Shown: positions 1-12,527 of the stretch, in pieces
Layout: each line of letters opens with the position of its first letter
Position numbering within the stretch: the stretch's first letter is position 1
NCBI GenBank assembly: GCA_021397845.1
Contig: CM038051.1
Span: 16,278,827-16,342,826, forward strand
Direction: 5' to 3'
From: Areca catechu
Lineage: Eukaryota > Streptophyta > Magnoliopsida > Arecales > Arecaceae
Length of the DNA: 64,000 nucleotides
The notes under the pieces: model-generated
Seen by the model: the letters and a program-made list of their open reading frames with translations, nothing else
Database searches by the model: none
What the model was told of the DNA's origin: nothing
Made by a program: the position numbers and the translations under genes

Positions 1-462
1 GAGCGGGCTTTTTTTTTTTTTTTTTTATTTCTTTATTTTAATAATTGTTTTAATTTTTAAAACCCCCTCCAACCCCATTTCCTGAAGTTGGGAAAGGAGG
101 CGGCCTCCAATAATGCACGGCGCCCGGGAAAGCGGAAAGAAGCGCTCCGCCCCCTGTGTCCATCTGATGTTGCATTAAATAAACGGGCCACGGCTTTAAA
201 ATACAACCGTCTTCCCCCCTGGTAGCGGCTCCTGCCGCCCCACTGCCTGCAGCATCTCCCTCGCAGCCCGGTCTCAGACCCACCGATAAAAGCGAGGAGA
301 AAGCGAACTCTAACCCCCCCCCCCCTTCTTCCCTCCTCCCATCTCTCTCATCATCGTTTCCATTTCTTTCCTATTGATTTGCTCTGCCGTGTCAACAGTG
401 CAGCAGAACCGCGAGCGACAACTATATCAGACAAAACTTGGCAACATCGGCAGCGATGAAAT

Positions 463-482
463 AGAGAGAGAGAGAGAGAGAG
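463..482. repeat. AG dinucleotide microsatellite
   Basis: About ten uninterrupted AG units lie just upstream of the AT-rich segment that may be the core promoter. GA/CT tracts are common in plant promoters and can recruit GAGA-binding (BPC) proteins. A role here is inference. Confidence 0.8.
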
Positions 483-553
483 ATTGGATTTAGATATGTA
501 TATATTTTAAAAATAAAGGGTGAGAAAAAAAAAAAAAAAAGCTGGAGAGGTTA

Positions 554-688
554 ATGAGGGAGTACGGAAGTGCATGGTAAGCCGGTCGCTTTTGACCCGG
601 TGCTTTTTTAGCAAAGCTGAAGCTGATGCAGAAGAGAGAACATGTGGAAGAGACGGGAAGGGAAAAGCTTGAATCTTTGAATCTTTAG
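554..688 (+). promoter_or_regulatory. Cluster of overlapping upstream ORFs in the ARF leader
   Basis: Four upstream ATGs open short overlapping ORFs: 554-580 (8 aa), 574-672 (32 aa), 626-688 (20 aa) and 642-680 (12 aa). All end before the main ATG at 953. Whether they lie in the mRNA depends on the unknown transcription start. If transcribed, they would be expected to lower translation of the main ORF, as reported for upstream ORFs of Arabidopsis ETTIN/ARF3 and MONOPTEROS/ARF5. Confidence 0.4.
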
Positions 689-823
689 TCCATTAGCCCT
701 CGATCTCTCTGCCAGTATCCGATATACAGTGAGCTGTTGCTGCTCTCGCCTGGTCTCCCGCTTCTCGCGCTGGCCTTTTCTTTTCAAGGACTTTTAAAGC
801 GTTTCCTTCGTCTTCTTTCTCTC

Positions 824-910
824 ATGGCCACCACCGCCACGCGTCATTCCACCCTCGCCGTGCGTCCGTTCCACCCGCTAGAGCTATCCCTGGTTTTTGT
901 TGCCTGTTAG
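824..910 (+). promoter_or_regulatory. Proximal upstream ORF (28 codons) in the ARF leader
   Basis: An ATG at 824 opens a 28-codon frame ending in TAG at 908-910, only 42 bases before the ARF start codon. It lies in the pyrimidine-rich leader and is very likely on the transcript. Its context (CTCATGG, G at +4) is moderate. Known behaviour of ARF-clade leaders makes translational control plausible, but its effect here is inferred. Confidence 0.5.
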
Positions 911-952
911 TTTTCTTTGCTCCCTCTGCTTTGGTTCGTGGGTTCGGGGACG

Positions 953-3900
953 ATGGGGATCGATCTGAACACGGTGGAGGAAGAGGAGGAGGGGGAGGCG
1001 GAGCTACCGGCAGCTGTCCAGGTCGCGAGCCTGGCGCAACACCGCCCTTCGCCGGCGGCGGCCGGAGCGGAGGCGGTGTGCCTGGAGCTGTGGCACGCCT
1101 GCGCGGGGCCGCTGATATCGCTGCCGAGGAAGGGGAGCGTGGTCGTGTACCTGCCGCAAGGGCATCTCGAGCACCTGGGGGACGGCGGCGGCGGCGGCGG
1201 CGGCGGCGGGCTCTTCCGATACGATTTGCCGCCTCACGTCTTCTGCCGTGTCATCGACGTCAAGCTTCATGTTCGTTCTTTTTCTCGGTTCTCTGTTCTT
1301 TTCTCTTTTCCTCGATTTTTTTAGGGTTTGGGGATTTTTAAGAGTTGTTTGGTGGAATGTGGGACCTTTTTTTGGGCTTATACCTTGGTTTTTCCTTTCT
1401 CGTAGGCTGATGCAGCTACGGACGAGGTTTATGCGCAGCTCTCTCTGGTTGCCGAAAGTGAGGTTAGGGCTTTCTTTCTCCCAACTTTACTAAATCTATG
1501 GGAATGTTAGTTCATTTACGAGGGTAGCTTAGGATCAACTAGAATATAGGCTTCCCCACTCTTTTTTTTTTTTGAAAATTTTGTTTTCCTTACAGATTCC
1601 CGATATTTTTGAAAATAAGAACGAAAGAGACTTTAAAGCCTCGTACTTTGATCCATTTGCAGTTCAAGTGTACATGAAGCGGAAACGATCTGCAAACGGA
1701 TTTATTTTCCTCATATTCTTGGAAATTAAAAGTTCCGTGGATTTTTCTCGGCAATGTGTAATTTTTTTCTTATAGAAAAAAAGGCTTCTTATTTTATTTT
1801 TTTTTTTGGACTCCGGTCATGCCTTTGTTTCTTAGGTGGTCAGGCGACAACTACGGGAGGGCGAAGTTGAAGGAGATGGGGGAGTGGAAGATGTTGATGG
1901 TCTTCATAGGTCTTTGATGCCTCATATGTTCTGCAAGACCCTCACTGCCTCCGACACAAGCACTCATGGAGGATTCTCTGTGCCTCGCCGAGCTGCCGAG
2001 GACTGTTTCCCTCCTCTGGTAAATGGAGCATTCCAAATCTTTTGCTATTCTTTTCAAGGAATCGGAACTTTGGGTGCCTTGCTTTGTCTGATTGTGGATT
2101 TCTGGAATTCTTAGTTCTGTTTGACTTTTGTTTTTGTTTTGTTTTTTTCAAAAAAAGAGGCTTGGTTATAATCTTATTGATGTTTTTGTTTCCTTTTGAC
2201 TAAGGATTATATGCAGCAGAGGCCTTCGCAAGAACTTATTGCGAAAGATTTGCATGGTGTTGAATGGAGGTTTCGACATATTTACAGAGGTATGTAGTTT
2301 GTTCAGGATAATGAAAACCTCCTAGTCCTTTTGTATTTTGCAATCAATACACTACATTCTATGAAAAATTTCTTGTGTTCATATTATTTTTGTACTTTTA
2401 GTCTTTTGGCTTCTTTGGCTGCAATTATGGACTCGAGTGTTTTATTCAAAATTTTAAGTTGTGGAATGCTTAAATGCCAATGTAGGCTTCTTGAAATGCC
2501 CATTTGGCCAACTTAAGTTTTTGTAACGATGACTGATATAGTTAAAATAGTCTATGCTGCCACCTTTTAGGCTTTAATTCTTTCAAATATGGTTTAATGG
2601 TTTAAATGGGTACATGATTTCATTGGTTTATTAAATTCCTATGGATCTCTTATGAAACCTTTATGGTATTCCTCATTATTTTGTCGGATGATCTTAAAAT
2701 ATAGGTTCATGACTCACAGGGATTTAATTCTTGACACATTATATTATTGATCATAAGATTTATGATTGTATCTTGCACTGACAAATATTTGACTCGGCGG
2801 ATTAATAGGTCAGCCACGCAGGCATCTTCTTACCACAGGATGGAGTGCATTTGTCAATAAAAAGAAGCTTGTCTCAGGGGATGCGGTGCTTTTTCTTCGG
2901 TATGTATATAAATCATGGTGAAGTGACATACCAACATGTGAAGAACCTCTCTGAAGGATATTCTCTTTCTTTATATAGTGGCAATGATGGGGAGCTCAGA
3001 TTGGGAATCAGGAGAGCAGCTCAACTTAAGAATGGTACTCCTTTTTCAGCACCTTGTAGCCAGAGCTTGGATCTAGGCAAACTAGCTGCTGTGGCTAATG
3101 CTGTCTCCACCAAAAGTGTATTCCATATCTATTATAACCCAAGGTGTGTTTTGTTGCAGCAGAGAATTGTGCTATATATATATATATATGCATATAATAA
3201 TAACCATAGGATTATGAATTTAAGCAACTAATTAAATGTATTTTTATATTCATTCATCGCTGCTGTTTTTCTAAGCCACATGACCATAAGATCTTAGTTG
3301 TGTGAGATGCAAACGTTCTCAAACTGTTTAACTGTCATTAGTAATATCAATCTAATACAAACCAATCTTGTCTTCCTCTGTTATTTTTCTCTTTACATAG
3401 ATGAGAAAGATATCTTCAATTTTTTATTGTTTGATATTGAAATCACAATATCTTGCCTGAGTTGTTAGATGTAAAATGTTTGCCTATGGTTATGGAAATT
3501 ATGTAATTTATGGATTGACATTAAGAAACTCCCACTGGAAAATGTTAATAAGATCTATTCTGCTGATTTTATTTGCTAAAATTATTTTTAAATGTGAAGC
3601 TGGTTTAGGCTTCTTACATGTGATTGTTCTTATACTCAGACTTTGATGGAGTGCACTTGAGCAAAATCAGACCCTAGATATTAGCTTGAGGTAGACAATG
3701 TTTCTAGATTTAGTTATTTTATGCTTCTTGAAACTCTCAGCCCAAAGAGCATGTATAGAAATTCTCCATAATGTATGGGTTCCAAGTAAGGGGTCAATGT
3801 CACAAACATATTTATGCATTTCCATGCTTGTGACATGCTGAAACTCCCCACTAAGAATATTAGTTACCATACATGATCAGCTAGTCTGTGGTCATACATG

Positions 3901-6900
3901 ATATGCCTCATATAACACAACGAAAAACTCCTAAGCTATGCTATGGGGTTTTAAGAAAATGTCCAGGTGGAGGGAGTTAGATCTTACACAGTCAGATAAA
4001 ACCAGGCAAGTATCAAAGCCAGTCAAGTGGAGGACATGCTTAAAATGACCTACACCCCAGAAGTGGGCATGGCTGGGCAATCAAGAAGTTGGTGATTTTT
4101 TGCAATATTCAGCAGTCTAAAAAATGAAGTCCTAGAGATGTTTTGTTGTTCAGAGGGATGACCTGGAAGGGATTTGATGAATAACATCGAGTCTGAAGGC
4201 ACAAATAATGTCAACTTCTTGTTGATTATCAGATAGCTATTTACAGTTTCAAACATATAAACTTATATTTTATGATATTACTATATATGGATTAATAAGT
4301 CCTTTCTATAGTTTGTGATATTGCTAACAATTTTGATTTTACAAAACCTAAGTTCTAAAACTGAAAATAAAGTATGTGTGCTATAGGAAGAAATAGATTA
4401 GCAACTAAAATAAAAGGGCATAATATAGTAGTGGTTGGATAATTGGAATAGCCCTTTTTTTCCTCATATTACTCCTTAAGTTCATTCTATGCATGAAAAA
4501 TTCCAGATCGAATAGTAAGATAATAGATTAGCAACCAGAGAAAGAGATGATGGCCTGGAAAAGCCAGAAGCCTCCTGGTCTAGGCAGTCTTCCTTCTTCT
4601 CTTTCATGTGATAGAAAATCAAGGAGGAACTAGTAACAAACAAGAAAAAGTTACATTAGGCAAACAAAAGGGCTGTTGGGGTTTTGAGGTCTCTGCTCCT
4701 CCTCCTCATAGGACTTTCCTACATATTAGACTTAATCGTCAACTTTCTGGTTATATATAAGAAATGGTTTATCTGCATTGTTTGAGAGTTGAGGACTTGG
4801 GGTCTTTATGATCTATGGTAAGTGGAGTATTAGAGAAGGAAAGCCCCTTAAATGCTTCTTAAAATCTTGCTCATCTTTCCAAGAGTATAGATTGCTAAGA
4901 TTGAGGATAGACATAACATTTATTCTTATCTAAAAAGAGTAAGCAATGTCTTCATACATAAGTTAAATCCCCAGGAGAAATCCATAGTTTCTGGTTCAGG
5001 GATGTTTATTGCCAAATTGTCACAGCATCTATTCTTAGATATACGAGATTTTTAAGAATTTCTCCACCCCCTCTCTGTCCATAATCACCATCTTGCTTAA
5101 CAAATGGTTAGTTATAAGGGATTCTAAAATCTATGATTCAACCTTGGGAAGTGAACAAAATCTCGTCATTCTTTTCTCATTTATGTCAAAGTTGTTCCCT
5201 TGTATCTTTTCCATCCTAATGCAAGCTATGTGTGTCCTTGTATATATGGAATTACCTACCATGGAAATCAGTGATATGTTTTGGGTATGGAAGGGTCGTA
5301 AGGGGTATGATAAATTTTCTGATAAAAGGTATCTCTCTGCTTCGTTTCCTAAGGTCGGAGACTTTTTATGATTGGCATTGTTCATGTACTTTTACTGCAG
5401 TTGTTTCCCCAAGAGTCATATTTAGTGTCAGAGACCTGCTTAAAATTATCCTTGCAATGCACTAATTTAAAATTTTGCAATTTGCAAAAGGAAAAAGTAT
5501 CATGACTATTTAAGATCAATAGCGAAATACAACTAAATCATACTTTGTGATATATTTGCTTCAGTCTTGAAAGATGCTATTGAATCTAAAGGCATTTTCA
5601 TTGTTTTCTATTATGCTGATCAATAGGAAGGAAACGGGCCTTTTCAGATATATTGTGGTGTATGCCCGTCATATTATCAGTAAGATTCATAAAGCTTTGT
5701 GATTTGTCCAATAGTTTAAACTAGGCCATGGTTCAACTATGTATTTGCGGTGTATACCGGATCCACATCCAATAATTCATGATTGAGTTACTGATTTATG
5801 TATCCTTTAGATTAACAGAAATCATCTATCTCAATAAAATTAACATGGAGCCATCGTTATACATTTGGAAACATGCATTATTTAATGTATCAAAGCATTG
5901 GGCGGGTAAATGATTAGCATTAGTGCAGTCTGCCTTGTATAGCCATTAGCCACAAGCATGAGGGTTGGATTCAGATACATGATAATCCACCATTAGGAGA
6001 AAAAAATCAAGAAATGGCTATTTGTAGGAGAAATATCATAATTTTGATTAAATCGGATATTTAGTTATTTAATTTGTAAGGGAATGCTTGTTAATGTCAA
6101 TAAAAAGTGATCAACAGCATAAATCATGTATTTGGAGATTGATTATTTGCTACTGTTGTCTTGGAAAGGCATGCTTCACTGGAATTCCAAACCTAATTAA
6201 AACACAAGTATTATTTGACATGCCACAAAATTTTTGATGCTTCTATAAAACAACCTCCAAGAACTACTATGGCCCACTTTTAATTGTCATGTTATAAACC
6301 AACCTCGTGTTCTATATAACAAAATTACCCAATTGGACCAACGAGAAATTTTATAGTTGGTGGAGAACATGTTTCCTAAAAAGTCAACCTATTTTTTTTC
6401 TTTAATTAAGATGATCTAAGCTTGTGTGAGTAAATGGCAAGACGTGTGCATAAATTGAGCCTAATATTTGTGCGATCAAGCTTATTCTTTGTGTCTATTT
6501 TTGGCTGCATCTGCTCTCTTCATTGGAGTGATCAAATCCAAAAGAACCCTTTGAGACTTCAAAATGGATATTAGTTATTGGCTCAAACTAATTTCCGACT
6601 ATCTTCTAATGTTTACCTTTGAATATTTACCTTGATCCTTTTAAAGTTATTTTGTTTGTTTGAAATAGAAATCTAGCTTCATTCACAATGTTCCTTGATG
6701 GTTTCTTTATGGATGGTACTAAGTTGATTTGCATCTGGAAAATTGGTGATACTAATTATTACGGCCAAGGGCTCATGGCTCAACACATGAGATATTGTCT
6801 GTTCTGGCCCATGGGCTTCATAGTTTTGCCCTCCTGGATTCCAATGCAAAAGAAGCCTCACATGGAAAAGGGTGATCCCTTTTTATATAAGCTAGAGTAC

Positions 6901-9900
6901 TTCTTGACTCACAATCAATGTGGGACTAATGATCCCCTCCCCCGCAACATAGCCCCTCCTAGTTTCCAATTGAAAAAGCGCCTCGCGTGGAAAGGGTGAT
7001 CCCTTTATAAAGTTAAAGTCTTCATGACTCATAACCAATGTAGGACTAAAAATCCCCTTCCACCACAACATGGTCAACAGTAATGTAAGTTAGCATCTGA
7101 TGCACATTACTGTGTTTGATGATTCATGAAAATACAGAAATTGTTATCATTTGATGAAAAATAAATTTATTCTCACATAATTAGCTGTCATGTTTAATCA
7201 TCATGATTTGTATTACATTCGTGTTGTAGTGGTTTGGCAGCTATTCTTTCTATATATATGGGTAATGCACTTTTTCCTATTTTACATAATCATTAAAATT
7301 CTTGGTTACATATCATTTGACCTTATGCTGATATCAGTATATTATTACCTTTATTTATTTTCTTTAGCTAACCACTGTCTACATTTTAATTAGAGAATAT
7401 TTTTTAATGCCTAATGTGAGAGAACAATGAGCATAGCATGTCATGTCTAGTTAAACATGAACCTCTGAATTTCAAATTTGAGTTGCAGGGCAAGCCTATC
7501 AGAATTTATAGTTCCATATTGGAAGTTTGCAAAGAACTTCAGCCATTCGTTTTCAATTGGAATGAGGTTCAAGATGCGATATGAAAGTGAAGATGCAGCT
7601 GAGAGAAGGTATGGTACATCCATATTATAAAGCTCGTAAATTCTGGAGTCAAAAATAGCATTTTTAGATTTTCTCCCCTTTTTAGGCACACAGGATTGAT
7701 AACTGGGATTGGTGACCTGGACCCTGTAAGATGGCCTGGTTCAAAATGGAGATGTCTGTTGGTAAGCTTTTATGCTTCTTGTTAATTTATGAAGCGAAGG
7801 GTTTCTTGGAATGCAGGGACAAGATTGCATGCTGAGTTAGCATTGACCTATCTTTCTTTTCCCATTAACTGACACCTTAAACTGTTGATCTACTTCTATC
7901 CCTTTATGCCCATTCTAAAGATCGTTTTGTGTGCCATACACAACTAACAATTTCTTAGATAATGACAAATGTGTGGGTTGTATTTTTCCACCATATGCAC
8001 TCATTTCTTTGTGCTTTCCTACCCTTCTATTAAATTGTTAATCAACTTTGAGTTGTGCCTTTTCCTTCCCTCTTGCTTTCATTTTTCCTGATGATATGAG
8101 TAGTGCTTTACTGTGAACAAGAATATGCACGCAGACTTTCAAATAGATATGGCAATGAAAGACAGAAGACTGGTGCAAAATACATATTCAGTCCATAGAT
8201 ATTCCATCTACCAGTATTGGAAAACAGATGCCATATTAGATGATTATCTCTTGCCTATCTTAGTTTTTTGTTGTTAGACATGGTTTATTGATAATTTTGA
8301 TCTGTCACCATATTTTTTTATAAAGAATTGTATAAAAACAATCTCAACTATCATTCCTAAATTGCAGACTTCATGTTTTCTGGGTTTTTTTTTTTTTTTG
8401 GTTTCTTGAAGTAAAATGAGTATTCCTTTTAATGTAAAGATAAACTTATAAAAGAGCCAGACAATGGTACTTCAATTAGGTTCAGTATATCATCAGCTCC
8501 AGTGCTTCAGTTGAGGAAACGATGGCATCTCACCCTCAACTGTGAGTTTTTTTTGCATCTCACTAACTTGGCTTGACACTTCCCCAACTTGATGTTCTAT
8601 CCAACAAGGAAACAAGCTAGCAGTTTATTGAACTATTCCCATTTTGTGAAAATTTTAACCTATTTTTAATGCAATAGCCAAGATAATATCCCTTAGAAAT
8701 GATATAATTCTAAAACCTTCTATTGTAAAAGCTTCTAAACTTGCAAAATTTGGATTCTCATCGAACTCCATATTTTGGTTGTCAGAATCGGGAGCAAGTG
8801 TGATAGCTGCAGGGAAGTGAATACTTTAGAAACACTTTTAGTAAAGAAGCTTGTAGGAAGCAGGTATGGGTTTGAGATTCTGGGAAGTTTTGAAGTGAGG
8901 GTGTTATGCTAAATAGATGATTCAGGGTACTAAGCTTTATGCAGCAATAAAATGAACCTAATCTAAACTACCAGTTACATTAAAAATTTCCTCACTCAAA
9001 TTTATATAAAATTGGGATGTTAGGCACTAATCTTACTCAAATTAGGTCATCAAACCTACAAGAAAAATTGCCTTTATGTATAATCCAAATATTAAAAAAA
9101 TAAATTTGAAAATATCTACTTAGCTATAATATTTCTGCTCAACAAAAAAAAGCTTTAAGATTTCTAGAATCCTGTTTTATGTGCTTATTTTATTCAAAAC
9201 CCTATATCCTTTTGACTTTTGGAATGTGGTAAGAAATGTGAAATACCAACACTAGAGATATAGTCCTAAGTTTTTTTGCCTGCAAGTCTGTCATCATTAC
9301 TTATTGACCATATTGCTATATTAGTTGGAATATACTAAAAGTTTATGTTTGGCACCATTTAGCTATCAGCTGGATTACCCTTGTCCAACATGATTTTATC
9401 TGTAAGCCTTGACCACCTGAATATGTTGAGCCCTTACCTTAGACTAGTTTGATGGTCTCTTCTGGCTTTGTTTCCTCACTCTTTTCACTTCTCCTGGCAT
9501 TGTTGCTGGTTATAAAATAAACTGTAACGGTAAGTGATTTATAAGAAGCCTTTTTTTTTTTATAAAAAAAGTTGAGAACTGAAGCCATTTGATATCTCCT
9601 GTCTATTGCCTGTTATGCTTATCTGTGCATCATGCATTGTTTAGTGCTTAGTGATGCAGGATCATCATATGTTAAACAATAGATCTTCCAAGCCAACCTT
9701 TATTATCATATATTAGCAGTAATTTTTTCAGGATAACCTTGGATCTGTTACTACATATCGGTATTATGGTGGGTACTTGAAACTTTGTATCATCAATCAT
9801 CTCTCATTGGATTTTTTCTGTTCTACGCAATGGCATGCTTACAAAATTTTTGATTTCTTAAACTTCACTAGCATCTTCCCAGCTTTTCCACTTTGAACAT

Positions 9901-11594
9901 GCAGGTTTAATTATGATTTGCCCTTTCTTACAGGTGAAGTGGGATGATGATGTGGATACTGGTCGTCAGAATAGGGTGTCTCCATGGGAGATTGAGCCAA
10001 CCAATTCTATTTCAGGCCATAATAATCTCTTAGCACCGGGTTCCAAGAGAACCAAAATCTCCATTCCCATGGTCTATCCGGATTTTCCGGTTCCAAGTAG
10101 GTCTTTCTTGTGGCAAATACTCGTTTACAATTGGCAGCCCTTTCTTTGTTTCACTTTTTATTCTATATCATTGTCACTTCGTACCTTCTTTTTATCCAGA
10201 TGGAAATGGGTGTCCCAACTTGGGGGAATTTGCAAGGTTCCATAAGGTCTTGCAAGGTCAAGAATTTATAGGTTTCAAAACTCCTTATGCTGGCATTGAT
10301 GTAAGAATTTCTCAGGAAACTGAGGTAAGAAATCATCAATACTTCGATATGAGGAGATCCGCCACCGATGCAAATAGCTGCATGTCAGGTGGTCCAAGTA
10401 GTGGGGTCAGGGTTCCAGTTGGACATTCTGATTTGCCCTACAAATGCATAGGCTTTAGTGAATCTAGTGGATTCCAAAGGGTCTTGCAAGGTCAAGAATT
10501 GGTTCCAAAAAGCCCACCATACCAAGGAGCAATAGTTAATATTCATTCAAGAAATGGTGAGTTTGGCTCAATTGATGCTCTGCGGACATCCGGTGCTGGA
10601 AATAGATGTCCTGCACCAAGTCAGGGATGCACTCTTCTACAACCCTTGGGGCTGTCAGTTCAAGCATCATCTCCGTCTTCTGTGTTAATGTTTCAACAAG
10701 CAAGTTTTAAGCCTCCATTCTCTCAGTCACTGTATGACATGAACCAGTGGAGCAAGGATGATGGAGTATTGAGCAGAAAAGACACAACATCCTTATATTG
10801 TTGGCCCCGTTATGTTGAGGGTGAAGTCATCGATGAACACCACAAAGCGGTGGTCCATGCTCCTGTACATGCTTCCATGCCAGAGTTGAAACATGACAAA
10901 AAAATTAGCAGCAGTGCTTGCAAGCTTTTTGGTTTTCCTCTGACTCAGAGGATTCCCTTGACAAATGAAGTGGATAGAATTGAGAGAAATCTGGAAACCA
11001 ATTTCCCAACTTCAAAGTCTCAAATACCTGCCAAACCTCTTGGGCGCAGCTGCACTACTGTAAGTGCTCTTTATGCCCTGTGTGCAGCTCCCTTCTAGGA
11101 ATCCTTGCCTTTTTCTTTATGCCAGGATAGATTCTGCAGGTTCACAAGCAAGGGAGTGTTGTAGTCAGGGTTGTTGATCTCTCAAAGCTTGATGGATATG
11201 ATGAACTGATTTGCGAGCTTGAACAATTGTTTGATATGAAAGGACTGTTAAATGACCCACATAGAAAATGGAATGTTGTCTATACTGATGATGAAGATGA
11301 TATGATGCTAGTTGGGGATGATCCTTGGCAGTTGAGTGATAGCACCTGCCTCTCTCTCCTCTGAACTACTATACATTTATTGTACTATTGCTGCTGCCAG
11401 ACACTGAAGTGAGGTTTTCATTTCTATGCAGGGAATTTTGCAAAATTGCTTCAAAAATATTGATATGCACAAACTACGAAGACATGGTGGCATGTGGTGA
11501 CCAAACGTGGGGTTGCTCAGATCATCCATCTTTTCCATTCAATATTACCAGGTTTTCCTTGGGATCCGGTAAATCTTCATCAGTGTCAACATAA
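953..11594 (+). CDS. ARF4: Auxin response factor, ARF3/ARF4 clade, ARF4-type with PB1 domain
   Basis: Nuclear transcription factor that binds auxin response elements; this clade acts mainly as repressors in organ polarity and phase change. I placed twelve exons: 953-1270, 1406-1462, 1836-2018, 2205-2289, 2809-2899, 2979-3143, 7489-7608, 7686-7761, 9934-10096, 10200-11059, 11140-11330 and 11432-11594. All introns are GT-AG, and the exons sum to 2,472 bases (823 aa). In order: N-terminal CLELWHACAGPLISLP; B3 DNA-binding domain at about residues 153-245 (FCKTLTASDTSTHGG, PRRHLLTTGWSAFV); the ARF ancillary domain to about 365 (DPVRWPGSKWR); a Ser-rich middle region; and PB1 from about 707 with the basic VHKQGSV face and acidic DDEDDMMLVGDDPW motif. 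ETTIN/ARF3 lacks PB1, so its presence points to ARF4. The start MGIDLN matches the clade. The tail after PB1 is unusually long (about 50 aa). Introns 6 (4.3 kb) and 8 (2.2 kb) are large. Confidence 0.95.
6850..7080. repeat. Two diverged copies of a ~125-bp repeat inside ARF intron 6
   Basis: The block starting CCTCACATGGAAAAGGGTGA near 6,856 recurs as CCTCGCGTGGAAAGGGTGAT about 125 bases later. Each copy is followed by a TTTATA segment, an ACTCAC/ACTCATAACCAATGT motif and a pyrimidine-rich end. It looks like a transposon or promoter-derived repeat in the 4.3 kb intron. I could not find termini or assign a family. Confidence 0.5.
10244..10264 (+). promoter_or_regulatory. tasiR-ARF target site 1
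   Basis: The 21 bases in exon 10 (core GTCTTGCAAGGTCAAGAA, preceded by AAG) are fully complementary to the TAS3-derived tasiR-ARF small RNA as I know it. They encode KVLQGQE at about residue 435. Paired tasiR-ARF sites are a hallmark of ARF3 and ARF4 transcripts in land plants and direct their cleavage. Confidence 0.9.
10478..10498 (+). promoter_or_regulatory. tasiR-ARF target site 2
   Basis: A second copy of the same core lies 234 bases downstream, in the same reading frame and exon (RVLQGQE at about residue 513). It differs from site 1 at one 5' base (AGG instead of AAG). The two-site arrangement matches the conserved structure of tasiR-ARF targets. Confidence 0.9.
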
Positions 11595-12527
11595 AAGAAA
11601 CTTTGTGGGCCTGAAACTACGGTACAGTTAGAACTTGAAGTAAATTATTGTATGTTTGGCTTGTCTTGTCATCTTTCTTTTTTCTGCTCTTGTTGCTAAA
11701 TTTGTCCGAGAAGCTTAAGGAGGAATTCTACCATCCAGTTTCTGTTGTAAGGTTTGCTGCAATGTTGGTGCTTTGTCATGACAGTGCTCTGAACTCTTAA
11801 CACCACAGAGCTTTTTTGGCATGCACTTATTATCCCTGTATTTTGTTGCCTTGCTGATATATCTTGTGTAGGATGTTTGTTTCTGATCAGGACGGTTGGA
11901 ATTCGAATTGGGTCACATTGTCCAATGTGATTAGCATGCATGTCTGACTTTCTCGTATCAGGGTGAGATTGATTTAAGAGCTCTGAGGCAAATACAATTG
12001 CTGCTGGGCTTTTATGAGTGCACATATTAATGCTATTTTAGTGTTTGGCAAATCAGGATGGCGAAATGGGTGGGGGCTGTACCAATGGTTCTATGAGCTC
12101 TTGTTATCTATCTCCCTAGCTGCAATAGAATGTTTAGACTTTTTCTTTTATTTAATGTGTAGATTTTTTTTTTTTAAACATCTGAGTAGGGCCTTGGTTG
12201 CCTTTAGTAAAACCACCACCAGATTTAAAATACCCCTTTAGCTGCAATAGTGAGAAAACATCTCGTGCAAAATCTACGACTCTTTTTTCTTGATACGTTC
12301 TGAGTATGGGATTCGTCTTTGGTGCTGGTATTGGTTGATCAACCTTTTTTTTTTAATTATTTCTAAGAAAAAAAGAGGTTACTGAAATTTGGGCATCTTA
12401 AGTAGCCAGCTATTAGGTTCACTAGAATATTTGAATTTTTGAGCGTTCCTGTCCGAATGCTCATGGTTAAGGATTTGAACTGAGATTGATAAAAAACGCT
12501 GAAGGCGCATGGACCGGACCCATAAAG
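11595..12527. other. 3' flank of the ARF gene
   Basis: This is AT-rich sequence with no convincing coding potential. It should contain the ARF 3' UTR and polyadenylation region, but no polyadenylation site can be fixed. It ends at the duplicated edge of the copia element. Confidence 0.5.

Larger units (their letters stand above)
1..952. other. Upstream region and leader of the ARF gene
   Basis: No protein gene is visible before the ARF start codon. The stretch holds a homopolymer C run near 315-326, an AG microsatellite, an AT-rich segment near 496-520 (TATATATTTTAAAAATAAA) that could hold the core promoter, and a pyrimidine-rich leader. Several short upstream ORFs lie between 554 and 910. 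The transcription start cannot be fixed from sequence. Confidence 0.5.

Noticed and set aside
1004..1341. Alternative-frame ORFs across ARF exon 1
   Set aside because: They are shadows of a GC-rich exon. The MGIDLN frame alone continues through all twelve exons with family domains.
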